Shown: positions 1 through 7,500 of the stretch, one piece after another
How positions within the stretch are numbered: the first letter of the stretch is position 1
How the letters are laid out: each line of letters opens with the position of its first letter
Assembly (NCBI RefSeq): GCF_003583935.1
Contig: NZ_QYRN01000003.1
Coordinates: 248,001 to 312,000 of the forward strand
DNA length: 64,000 bases
Reading direction: 5' to 3'
Source of the DNA: Aureimonas flava
GTDB taxonomy: Bacteria > Pseudomonadota > Alphaproteobacteria > Rhizobiales > Rhizobiaceae
Made by a program: the position numbers and the translations under genes
Notes under the pieces: model-generated
Database searches by the model: none
What the model was told of the DNA's origin: nothing
What the model saw: the letters and a program-made list of their open reading frames with translations, nothing else

Positions 1-143
1 ACGCGGCGCTCCGGCTTCTGGCCGACCCGGTGCTCGACCGTCTGTTCTCCGGCGAAAGCGCGTTCTCGCGCCTCGACCGCGACTACGCGGCGATCCTCGC
101 CGACCCCGACACGCTCTGCCACCGCATCCGCTACGCGGACTGA
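1..143 (+). CDS. C-terminal fragment, probable zinc-binding alcohol dehydrogenase
   Basis: Only the last 46 codons are in the window, read from base 3 to a TGA at 141-143. The visible end reads LRLLADPVLDRLFSGESAF and closes with TLCHRIRYAD. That style of ending occurs on MDR-type zinc-binding dehydrogenases which, in alphaproteobacteria, stand directly upstream of a 6-carboxytetrahydropterin synthase homologue, a glycosyltransferase and a SAM methyltransferase. The same neighbours follow here, 32 bases downstream. The assignment rests on neighbourhood and on recall of this C-terminus; no catalytic motif is visible because the gene enters from outside. Confidence 0.5.
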   Translation, partial: AALRLLADPVLDRLFSGESAFSRLDRDYAAILADPDTLCHRIRYAD

Positions 144-175
144 CCCCTTCCCCTTCTCCAGCGCGAGGCCCGCCG

Positions 176-574
176 ATGTTCGCCGTCGAAGTCCGTGACC
201 GCATCATGATCGCCCACAGCCTTCCCCGTCCCGTGTTCGGCCCGGCCCAGGGCATGCACGGGGCGACCCTCGAGGTGGACGCGGCCTTCTTCACGCAGGA
301 CCTGGACGAGGACGGCCTCGGCGTCGACATCGGCCTCGCCGCCGCGGTGCTCGGCGAGGTTCTGGCGCCGCTGAACTACCAGAACCTCGACGCGCTGGAG
401 GTCTTCCGCGGCCGCGTCACCACGACCGAGGTGCTGGCGCGCCACGTGTTCGACGCCCTGGCCGGGCGGATCGCGGCGGGTGCCTTCGGGCCCGGCGGCG
501 CGCGCATCCGGCGCCTGCGCGTGACCCTGCACGAGAGCCAGGCGGCGCGCGCCTGGTACGAGGCGGAGCTTTGA
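176..574 (+). CDS. QueD/6-pyruvoyltetrahydropterin synthase-like protein with degenerate active site
   Basis: A 132-residue protein with the T-fold arrangement of QueD/PTPS: an AHSL segment with His14, an MHGAT segment with His28, an LNYQNLD segment, a TTTEVLA segment and a C-terminal VTLHES with the conserved Glu. Compared with E. coli QueD (Cys27, Asp70-His71, zinc ligands His16, His31, His33), the nucleophilic Cys position is Ala24, the Asp-His pair is Asn-Tyr, and the third zinc ligand is Ala30. Canonical 6-carboxytetrahydropterin synthase chemistry is therefore unlikely. It may bind a pterin or purine-like compound without turning it over, or do other chemistry. The stop overlaps the TTG start of the next gene by 4 bases, so it is co-translated with a glycosyltransferase and a methyltransferase. 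Confidence 0.8.
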   Translation: MFAVEVRDRIMIAHSLPRPVFGPAQGMHGATLEVDAAFFTQDLDEDGLGVDIGLAAAVLGEVLAPLNYQNLDALEVFRGRVTTTEVLARHVFDALAGRIAAGAFGPGGARIRRLRVTLHESQAARAWYEAEL

Positions 575-1629
575 ACGCGGCGGTCGCGCGCGATCTCGTT
601 TTCGCCATTCCGGGCGACCTCGACGCGCCGAGCGGCGGCTACGGCTACGACCGGCGCATGATCGCCGAACTCGCCGATCTGGGTTGGCGCTTGCGCGTGC
701 TCGCGCTGCCCGCCGCCTTTCCGGCGCCGGGGCCGGCCGACCATGCGGCCACGGCCGAAGCCTTCGCCGGGCTCGACGACGGCGCGCTGGTGCTGGTCGA
801 CGGGCTCGCCTTCGGCGCCCTGCCCGCCCTGGCGCGGCGCGAGGCCGCGCGGCTGCGGCTGGTCGCGCTGGTGCACCACCCGCTGGCTTTGGAAGACGGG
901 CTGGCGCCGCCGGTGGCCGAGGCGCTGCGCCTCAGCGAACGCGAGGCGCTGGCGCACGCGCGGGCGATGGTCGCCACCAGCGCCACCACCGCCCGGCTCC
1001 TGAAGATCGGCTTCGGGGTCGCCGCGACGGTCGCCGTCGCCCCGCCCGGCACCGAGCGCCCCGATCGCCTCCCAACCACCCGCGACGCGCCGGTGCCGAC
1101 GATCCTGTCGGTCGGCGCGCTGATCCCGCGCAAGGACCACGCCTTGCTGGTGGATGCGCTGGCGCGCCTCGCCGATCGCCCCTGGCGATGCCGCATCGTC
1201 GGCAGCCCGACGGCCGATCCGGCCACCGCCGAAATGGTGCGGGCGCGCGTCGCGGCCGCGGGTCTGGAGCGGCGCATCGTGCTGGCCGGTGCCGTTGCCG
1301 ACGTCGAGGCGGAGTACCGCGCGGCCGATATCTTCGCCCTGCCGTCCCGCTTCGAGGGCTACGGGATGGCCTTCGCGGAGGCGATGGCGCACGGGCTGCC
1401 CGTGGTCGGCTGCGCGGGCGGCGCGGTCGCGGAGGTGGTGCCGCCGGAGGCCGGGCGGCTGGTGGAGCCCGGCGACGCCGCCGGCTTCGCCGAAGCCCTG
1501 CGCGCGCTCCTTGACGAACCGGCGCTTCGCCGAGACCTCGCGCTCGGCGCGTGGCAAGCGGCCCAAGGCCTGCCTACCTGGGCCGATTCCGCCCGGATCC
1601 TTTCCGACGCCTTGGAGGCGGTGCATTGA
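571..1629 (+). CDS. Glycosyltransferase family 4 (GT-B)
   Basis: A 352-residue GT-B glycosyltransferase that would transfer a sugar from a nucleotide-sugar donor; the acceptor is unknown. The N-terminal half begins IPGDLDAPSGGYGYDRR, a typical acceptor-domain opening. The C-terminal donor domain carries ILSVGALIPRKDH, then SRFEGYGMAFAEAMAHGLPVV, the family 4 phosphate and ribose binding region with the E-x7-E pattern. The start is TTG at 571, chosen because it gives a TTGA overlap with the preceding TGA and because the IPGD motif follows closely. It sits in the middle of the QueD-like - GT4 - methyltransferase operon, which suggests assembly of a modified small molecule or surface glycan. The family is certain, the substrate is not. 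Confidence 0.88.
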   Translation: MNAAVARDLVFAIPGDLDAPSGGYGYDRRMIAELADLGWRLRVLALPAAFPAPGPADHAATAEAFAGLDDGALVLVDGLAFGALPALARREAARLRLVALVHHPLALEDGLAPPVAEALRLSEREALAHARAMVATSATTARLLKIGFGVAATVAVAPPGTERPDRLPTTRDAPVPTILSVGALIPRKDHALLVDALARLADRPWRCRIVGSPTADPATAEMVRARVAAAGLERRIVLAGAVADVEAEYRAADIFALPSRFEGYGMAFAEAMAHGLPVVGCAGGAVAEVVPPEAGRLVEPGDAAGFAEALRALLDEPALRRDLALGAWQAAQGLPTWADSARILSDALEAVH

Positions 1630-2411
1630 GCGGCTTCGACACGACCTGGCTCGACCTGCGCGAGCCCGCAGACCACGCCGCGCGGGACCATACCCTCCTG
1701 AATGCCGCGCGCGCCCACCTGCGGGCGGGCGGAGCGTCCGCGCTCGCGGTGGACCTCGGCTCGGGCACGGGCTCGACCCTGCGCGCCTTCGGCCCCGACG
1801 GCGGGACGCGCTGGCGGCTGGTGGACCACGACCCGCGCCTTCTGGAGGCCGCCTCGGCACGCCTTGCCGGGTTCGGCGTCGTGGAACGGGTGGAGGCCGA
1901 TCTCGGCGCCCTGCCGCCCGCGATCCTCGACGGCGCGCGTCTGGTCACGGCGTCCGCGCTGTTCGACCTCGTGTCGCGTCCCGTGGTGGAGCGTCTCGCG
2001 GCGGTGCTGGCCGAGCGTCGGTGCGCCCTCTACGCCGCCTTGAACTACGACGGCAGGACGAACTGGGACCCGCCGCTCGAAGCCGATCCTGAGATGCTGG
2101 CCGCCTTCAACGCGCATCAGGCGGGCGACAAGGGTCTCGGGCCGGCGCTCGGCCCCGGTGCCGCCGATGCGTTGCGCACCACCTTCGAGGGGCACGGATA
2201 CACGGTGCGGGTGGCGCCGAGCCCCTGGCGGCTCGGCCACGAGAGCGAAGCTTTGCGCGACGCGCTGCTCGACGGGTTCGCGGGCGCGGTGCGCGAAACG
2301 GGGCGGGTCGAGCGCGCCGTGCTGGATCGCTGGACGGAGGCGCGCCGGGAGCGGCCGGGCGCCTGCCATGTCGGCCACTGGGACGTGCTGACGCTGCCTC
2401 CCGGGCCCTAG
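1626..2411 (+). CDS. Class I SAM-dependent methyltransferase
   Basis: A 261-residue Rossmann methyltransferase. Motif I is VDLGSGTGS near residue 40, and the acidic loop LVDHDPRLLE follows. The middle has VTASALFDLVS and a later YAALNYDGR stretch in the post-I region. The start is taken as TTG at 1626, which gives the same 4-base TTGA overlap seen one gene upstream; a longer reading from 1551 would run deep into the glycosyltransferase gene. The target is unknown. Its TAG stop lies in the palindrome CTAG at 2408-2411, which also supplies the stop of the gene on the other strand. Confidence 0.85.
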   Translation: MSGFDTTWLDLREPADHAARDHTLLNAARAHLRAGGASALAVDLGSGTGSTLRAFGPDGGTRWRLVDHDPRLLEAASARLAGFGVVERVEADLGALPPAILDGARLVTASALFDLVSRPVVERLAAVLAERRCALYAALNYDGRTNWDPPLEADPEMLAAFNAHQAGDKGLGPALGPGAADALRTTFEGHGYTVRVAPSPWRLGHESEALRDALLDGFAGAVRETGRVERAVLDRWTEARRERPGACHVGHWDVLTLPPGP

Positions 2412-3373
2412 GGGCAGGACCGGGCGGGCGCCTTGCGTCCGGCGACGGCGTGGCGCATCGGCACGAGCGCGCCCGGCAGGGCGCCGACGAGCGAGGCGAT
2501 GCCGTAGACGACGCTGGCCGCGAAGGCCGCGTCCGCCCCGACCCCGGCGACCGGCAGGATCGCCGCGGCCGCCGCCTCGCGCACGCCCCATCCCCCGACC
2601 GAGACGGGCAGCAGCATCGACAGGAGCACGAGCGGCACCAGCAGGAGCGTCGCGCGCCATCCGAGCGGTGCGCCGACGGCGGCCGCCGCCAGGGCGAACA
2701 CCGCAAGATACGACCCGACCACGGCGAGCGAGAGCATCGCCTGGACCGCCCAGGCGCCTCGCCGCAGGAAGGTTTTCGCGAGGACGGGACCGAAGGCCCG
2801 CCGAAAGCGAAGGACGCGCTCGCCCAAGAACGCAGACGCGAGCCATCCGAGGAGCAGCGCCGCCGCCGCGAGCCCCACGAGGAAGAGGAGACCCGACCCG
2901 CCCGGCGGCACCGTGCCGAACGCGACCGGCGCGGCGAGGAGGCCGACGCCGGCGGCACCGAACAGCACCGCCTGTCCCGACAGCCGCTCGAGAACGACGG
3001 CCTGCCCGGCCCGGCCCGTCCAGCGGCCGTCGCCGCCCTCGCGCGCCGCCCGCACCACGCGCATCGCGTCGCCGGCGACGCCTCCCGGCAGCACCTGGTT
3101 CAGGAGGGTCGCGAAATAGTATTCGCCGACCGCGCGCCGGAGCGGCAGCGGCTGGCCGAGGCGGAGCGACGTGAAGCGCCAGCGCAGCGCCGACAACACG
3201 ATCTGCGGCTGGACCACAAGCACCGCCAGCGCGAACAGGGCGGGATCGGCTTCGATCAGCCGGCGCGCCACCTCCCCTTCGTCCAGCCTCACGGCGACGA
3301 GCGTCAGAATGGCAACGCCGGCGAGAACGGGAATCACGGCACGCAGCGAGGGACGCGGGAAACGAGGTCGCAA
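2408..3373 (-). CDS. Lysylphosphatidylglycerol synthase TM-like / UPF0104 membrane protein
   Basis: An integral membrane protein of about 321 residues with seven or eight hydrophobic segments. It carries the two signatures of the flippase-like UPF0104 family: LLNQVLPGGVAGDAMRV near residue 95 and PVSVGGWGVREAA near residue 255. Members resemble the lipid-translocating domain of MprF and often sit with glycosyltransferases, so moving a lipid-linked product across the inner membrane is a reasonable guess. The start is uncertain. TTG at 3373 has a GGAG five bases upstream; an in-frame GTG at 3412 has no visible ribosome binding site. It converges on the methyltransferase gene and shares its CTAG stop. 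Confidence 0.82.
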   Translation of the reverse strand: MRPRFPRPSLRAVIPVLAGVAILTLVAVRLDEGEVARRLIEADPALFALAVLVVQPQIVLSALRWRFTSLRLGQPLPLRRAVGEYYFATLLNQVLPGGVAGDAMRVVRAAREGGDGRWTGRAGQAVVLERLSGQAVLFGAAGVGLLAAPVAFGTVPPGGSGLLFLVGLAAAALLLGWLASAFLGERVLRFRRAFGPVLAKTFLRRGAWAVQAMLSLAVVGSYLAVFALAAAAVGAPLGWRATLLLVPLVLLSMLLPVSVGGWGVREAAAAAILPVAGVGADAAFAASVVYGIASLVGALPGALVPMRHAVAGRKAPARSCP

Positions 3374-3601
3374 GAACACTCCATCGACGCCGGCAGCGCG
3401 TTCGAGATGCACCTAGCGTCGAGCAGGCCCGGGGACAGGCCATGCTCCACCAGGCCCGGCCGATCAAAAATCCGCGAAGCGCCGCCGAATCGTCTAGTTC
3501 TCCCGCACCGCGCGCCTAAGCGACGCGGCGGATCATACCGCACTGCACAGTAAATCGTCCCGATGATCCAAGATGAGGCGTTTCGCCCTGGGACATCGGT
3601 G

Positions 3602-3611
3602 GAAACGTTTC
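3602..3611. promoter_or_regulatory. GAAACGTTTC palindrome upstream of the peptide transporter
   Basis: A perfect 10-base palindrome in the 388-base gap between the UPF0104 gene and the ABC transporter operon, 151 bases before the first start codon. The GAAAnnnnTTTC form resembles LacI/GalR-family operators, but no such regulator is encoded nearby, so the role is open. Confidence 0.3.
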
Positions 3612-3701
3612 GTTTCCCGGGCCTCGTGAATGCTTTTGCCGGCGCACGGGGGCGTTCCGACTTGCCTTGGCTCGCCGGGCCATGCTTGAACCTTCGCTTC
3701 C

Positions 3702-3717
3702 GCTCGACCGGTCGAGC
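3702..3717. promoter_or_regulatory. 16-base perfect palindrome before the ABC operon
   Basis: GCTCGACC followed by its exact reverse complement GGTCGAGC, ending 45 bases before the start of the substrate-binding protein gene. It could be an operator overlapping the promoter or a hairpin in the leader. Apart from this and the smaller palindrome at 3602, nothing recognisable was seen in the 3374-3761 gap. Confidence 0.4.
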
Positions 3718-3761
3718 CCTTGCTGGCTCCCGGCGGCCAACCGACATGGAGACGTCACCCG

Positions 3762-5357
3762 ATGACCCTTCGCCCGATCCGCGCCCTTCTCGGCGCCGCC
3801 CTCCTCTCGTCCACCCTTCTGGCCGGGCCCGCGCTCGCGCAGACGCTGCACCGGGGCAACGCGGGCGAGCCGCAGACGCTGGATCAGGCGCGCACGTCGG
3901 TGAACATCGAAGCCTTCGTGCTGAAGGACCTCTACGAGGGACTGACGATCTACGACCCCGACGGCAAGATCGTGCCCGGCGCCGCCGAGAGCTGGGACGT
4001 ATCGGACGACGGCACGGTCTACACGTTCAAGATCCGCGACGACGCCGACTGGTCCAACGGCGATCCGGTCACGGCCGAGGACTTCGTGTTCTCCCTGCGC
4101 CGCATCCAGGACCCCAAGACCGCCGCGCCCTACGCCAACATCCTCTACCCGATCAAGAACGCCGAGAAGGCGAACAAGGGCGAGGTCGCGCTCGACCAGC
4201 TGGGCGTGCGCGCGGTGGGCGATAAGACGCTCGAGATCACGCTGGAGCGTCCGACGCCCTTCTTCGTGGAGCTCCTGGCCCATCAGACGGGGCTGCCCGT
4301 CCATCCGGCGACGGTCGAGGCCCAGGGCGACAACTTCGTGCGGCCGGGCGTGATGGTCTCGAACGGCGCCTTCAAGCTCACCGAGCAGGTCGCCAACGAC
4401 CACATCACCGTCGCCAAGAACCCGGAATACTGGGACGCGGCGAACGTGAAGCTGGAGAGCGTGATCTTCTACCCGATCGACGACGCGGCCGCCGCGCAGC
4501 GCCGTTTCCAGGCGGGCGAGCTCGACATGACGTTCGACTTCGCCGCCGACCAGCTCGAGTTCCTGAAGAAGGAGTTCGGCGACCAGGTGCGCGTCACGCC
4601 GAAGCTCTCCACCGAGTACTACGTCTTCGATACGCGCACCGCGCCCTTCGACGACGTCAACGTGCGCAACGCCCTGTCCATGGCGGTGGACCGGGACTTC
4701 CTGTCGACCGAGATCTTCCAGGGCGCCCGCCTGCCCTCGCTCTCCTTCGTCCCGCCGGGTATCTCGGGCTACGGCGAGCCCGGCGAGCCGAGCTTCGCCT
4801 CGCTCGACCAGCTCGACCGCGAGGACGAGGCGCTGCGCCTCATGAAGGACGCCGGCTACGGCGAGGGCGGCAAGCCGCTCAACATCTCGATCCGCTACAA
4901 CACCAACACCAACCACGAGCGCGTGGCCACCGCCATCGCCGACATGTGGCGCACGCAGTTCGGCGCGAACGTGACGCTCCAGAACTCGGACGTCGCCTCG
5001 CACTACGCCTATCTCCAGGAGGGCGGCACGTTCAACGTGGCGCGCGCCGGCTGGGTGGCCGACTACGCCGATGCCGAGAACTTCCTCGCGCTGACGACCA
5101 CCGGCAACGCGACGTTCAACTATTCCAAGTGGTCGAACCCCGAATACGACCGGCTGATGGCCGCGTCCTACGAGGAGCAGGACCCGACCAAGCGCGCCGC
5201 GCTCCTGCACGAGGCCGAGGCGCTGCTCCTGAAGGAGCAGCCGATCGCGCCGCTGCTCAACTCGGCCTCGCTCTGGCTGATTTCCGACAAGGTGTCCGGT
5301 TGGGGCGACAACGCCGCCGACGAGCACCTGTCCAAGTACCTCTCGGTCAACCGCTGA
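3762..5357 (+). CDS. Peptide-type ABC transporter substrate-binding protein (SBP family 5)
   Basis: A 531-residue periplasmic binding protein of the OppA/DppA/MppA type. A Sec signal peptide with a long Leu/Ala-rich core ends at ALAQ near residue 27. The mature protein opens RGNAGEPQTLDQ, the standard first strand of the family, and contains the YTFKIRDDADWSNGDPVTA segment that identifies SBP_bac_5 domains. The start is the ATG at 3762, preceded by GGAGAC at 3748-3753. It is the first gene of a four-gene importer with oppB-, oppC- and fused oppDF-like genes. Oligopeptides are the likely ligand; nickel, glutathione or another small peptide-like ligand is possible. Confidence 0.9.
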   Translation: MTLRPIRALLGAALLSSTLLAGPALAQTLHRGNAGEPQTLDQARTSVNIEAFVLKDLYEGLTIYDPDGKIVPGAAESWDVSDDGTVYTFKIRDDADWSNGDPVTAEDFVFSLRRIQDPKTAAPYANILYPIKNAEKANKGEVALDQLGVRAVGDKTLEITLERPTPFFVELLAHQTGLPVHPATVEAQGDNFVRPGVMVSNGAFKLTEQVANDHITVAKNPEYWDAANVKLESVIFYPIDDAAAAQRRFQAGELDMTFDFAADQLEFLKKEFGDQVRVTPKLSTEYYVFDTRTAPFDDVNVRNALSMAVDRDFLSTEIFQGARLPSLSFVPPGISGYGEPGEPSFASLDQLDREDEALRLMKDAGYGEGGKPLNISIRYNTNTNHERVATAIADMWRTQFGANVTLQNSDVASHYAYLQEGGTFNVARAGWVADYADAENFLALTTTGNATFNYSKWSNPEYDRLMAASYEEQDPTKRAALLHEAEALLLKEQPIAPLLNSASLWLISDKVSGWGDNAADEHLSKYLSVNR

Positions 5358-5415
5358 CACGCGGCAACGGCAGCGGGCGCCCCGGCGCCCCCGCCTCGCA
5401 CCGAGAGATCCCATC

Positions 5416-6339
5416 ATGACCCGTTTCGTCTTCGGCCGCCTCCTGAGCGCGGTGCCGACGCTGTTCGTCGTCGTCACCATCTCCTTCTTCCTGATGCGCA
5501 TGGCCCCCGGCGGCCCCTTCAACCTCGAGCGCCCGCTGCCGCCCGCCACGATGGCCAACCTGATGGCCACGTACCAGCTCGATCAGCCGCTGGTGGTCCA
5601 GTACTGGACCTACCTCACGAACGCCCTGACCGGCGATTTCGGGCCGAGCTTCATCTACCGCGACTATTCGGTCGCCGAACTGATCCTCCAGGCCCTGCCC
5701 TATTCGGTCACCCTCGGCCTGTGGGCCCTCGGCTTCGCCGTGATCGGCGGAACCGTGGCGGGCGTCGTCGCCGCGCTGCGGCAGAACGGCTGGGTGGACT
5801 ATCTCGTGATGGGCGTCGCGACGGTCGGCATCACGGTGCCGAACTTCGTGGTCGGCCCGGTCCTGACGCTGGTCTTCGCCATCATCCTCTCGCTGGTCCC
5901 GGCCGGCGGCTGGGGCGACGGCTCGTTCCGCAACCTCGTGCTGCCGGTGATCGCGCTGGGCCTGCCGCAGCTCGCCGTGTTCGCACGGCTCACCCGCGGC
6001 TCGATGATCGAGGCGATGCGCACCGACCACGTGCGCACGGCCAAGGCCTACGGCCTGCCGTGGCGCTCGGTGGTGGTCACGCACGCGATGCGCGGCGCGA
6101 TGCTGCCCGCCGTGACCTATCTCGCCCCCTGCTGCGCGGCGCTCCTCACCGGATCCACGGTAGTGGAGACGCTGTTCACGATCCCCGGGGTCGGCCGCTA
6201 CTTCGTGGAAGGGGCGCTCAACCGCGACTACACGCTGGTGATGGGCACGGTGGTGCTGATCTCGGTCTTCATCATCGGCTTCAACCTTCTGGTCGATCTC
6301 CTCTACGCCTTCCTCGACCCGAGGATCCGCCATGACTGA
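5416..6339 (+). CDS. Peptide ABC transporter permease, OppB type
   Basis: A 307-residue inner-membrane permease with about six transmembrane helices. The N-terminus, FGRLLSAVPTLFVVVTISFF, is the first helix typical of OppB/DppB proteins. The cytoplasmic coupling loop is recognisable at ARLTRGSMIEAMRTDHVRTAKAYG, which fits the EAA consensus. The C-terminus ends LDPRIRHD. It follows the binding protein gene by 58 bases and overlaps the next permease by 8 bases, so the two permeases are probably made in equal amounts. Confidence 0.92.
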   Translation: MTRFVFGRLLSAVPTLFVVVTISFFLMRMAPGGPFNLERPLPPATMANLMATYQLDQPLVVQYWTYLTNALTGDFGPSFIYRDYSVAELILQALPYSVTLGLWALGFAVIGGTVAGVVAALRQNGWVDYLVMGVATVGITVPNFVVGPVLTLVFAIILSLVPAGGWGDGSFRNLVLPVIALGLPQLAVFARLTRGSMIEAMRTDHVRTAKAYGLPWRSVVVTHAMRGAMLPAVTYLAPCCAALLTGSTVVETLFTIPGVGRYFVEGALNRDYTLVMGTVVLISVFIIGFNLLVDLLYAFLDPRIRHD

Positions 6340-7498
6340 CCTCGCCTCCACGACCCCGGATCCCGGCCCGCTCCCCGGGGACGCCCCGCCGGCGGCCACG
6401 CAGGTGCGCGGCCGCTCGCTGTTCCAGCTCGCGCTCCTGCGCCTCCGCCGCAACCGCGCGGCGATGGCCGGCTTCGCGGTGCTCGTCCTCGTCTCGCTGT
6501 TCTCCTTCCTCGGACCGCAGTTCACCGACCACCGCTACGACCAGGTGTTTCCCTCCTACGTGTCGGTGCCCCCCTCGCTCGAGCCCTGGCCGCGCGAGGA
6601 GAACCTTCGGGGCGTGGTCGAGAACGTGGCGCGGCGCGCCCGCGTCGAACTCGCGGACTTCGACGTCGAGGACGGGCGCTACCGCGCCACGCTGCGCGAC
6701 GACCAGCCGATCGACGCGCGCGTCCTGCGCTACTTCGACCGCGCGGGCGAGCTCGGCGGCGCGAGCGAAGTGGCCGAGACGCGGCAGGACGGGCGCGAGC
6801 TCGTCGTCACCGGGGCGGTCGCCCAGCAGTACTTCCCCTTCGGCACCGACCGGAACGGGCGGGACCTGATGGTGCGCACCATGGTGGGCGGGCAGATCTC
6901 GCTGGTGATCGGCGTGCTGGCCAGCCTCGTATCGCTGGTGATCGGCGTCACCTACGGCGCGGTGTCGGGCTATGTCGGCGGGCGCGTCGACAACCTGATG
7001 ATGCGCCTCGTGGAGATCCTCTACTCGCTGCCCTTCGTGTTCCTGGTGATCATGCTGGTGGCCTTCTTCGGCCGCTCGTTCGTCCTGATCTTCGTGGCCA
7101 TCGGCCTCGTGGAATGGCTCGACATGGCGCGCATCGTGCGTGGGCAGACGCTGTCCATCAAGCGGCGCGAGTTCGTGGCCGCCGCCGAGGCGATGGGCCT
7201 GACCGACCGGCAGATCGTGCGGCGCCACATCGTGCCCAACACGATCGGGCCGGTGGTGGTGTTCGTCACCATCGTGGTGCCCAAGGTGATCCTGCTCGAG
7301 AGCTTCCTGTCCTTCCTCGGCCTCGGCGTCCAGGCGCCGCTGACGAGCTGGGGGGCGCTGATCTCCGACGGCGCGCAGACGATCCAGGCCGCCCCCTGGC
7401 TCCTCGCCTTCCCCGCCACCCTGTTCTGCGTGACGCTGTTCGCGCTGAACTTCATCGGCGACGGGTTGCGCGACGCCTTCGACCCGAGGGATCGCTGA
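6332..7498 (+). CDS. Peptide ABC transporter permease, OppC type, with enlarged periplasmic domain
   Basis: A 388-residue partner permease. Helix one follows the LRLRRNRAAMAGFAVLV opening. A periplasmic insertion of about 100 residues then precedes FGTDRNGRDLMVR, the usual entry to the permease core. The EAA-type loop is at RREFVAAAEAMGLTDRQIVRRH, and the protein ends GDGLRDAFDPRDR, a standard OppC ending. The long insertion after helix one is the feature that distinguishes it from E. coli OppC. It overlaps the upstream gene by 8 bases, and two bases separate it from the ATPase gene. Confidence 0.92.
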   Translation: MTDLASTTPDPGPLPGDAPPAATQVRGRSLFQLALLRLRRNRAAMAGFAVLVLVSLFSFLGPQFTDHRYDQVFPSYVSVPPSLEPWPREENLRGVVENVARRARVELADFDVEDGRYRATLRDDQPIDARVLRYFDRAGELGGASEVAETRQDGRELVVTGAVAQQYFPFGTDRNGRDLMVRTMVGGQISLVIGVLASLVSLVIGVTYGAVSGYVGGRVDNLMMRLVEILYSLPFVFLVIMLVAFFGRSFVLIFVAIGLVEWLDMARIVRGQTLSIKRREFVAAAEAMGLTDRQIVRRHIVPNTIGPVVVFVTIVVPKVILLESFLSFLGLGVQAPLTSWGALISDGAQTIQAAPWLLAFPATLFCVTLFALNFIGDGLRDAFDPRDR

Positions 7499-7500
7499 CC

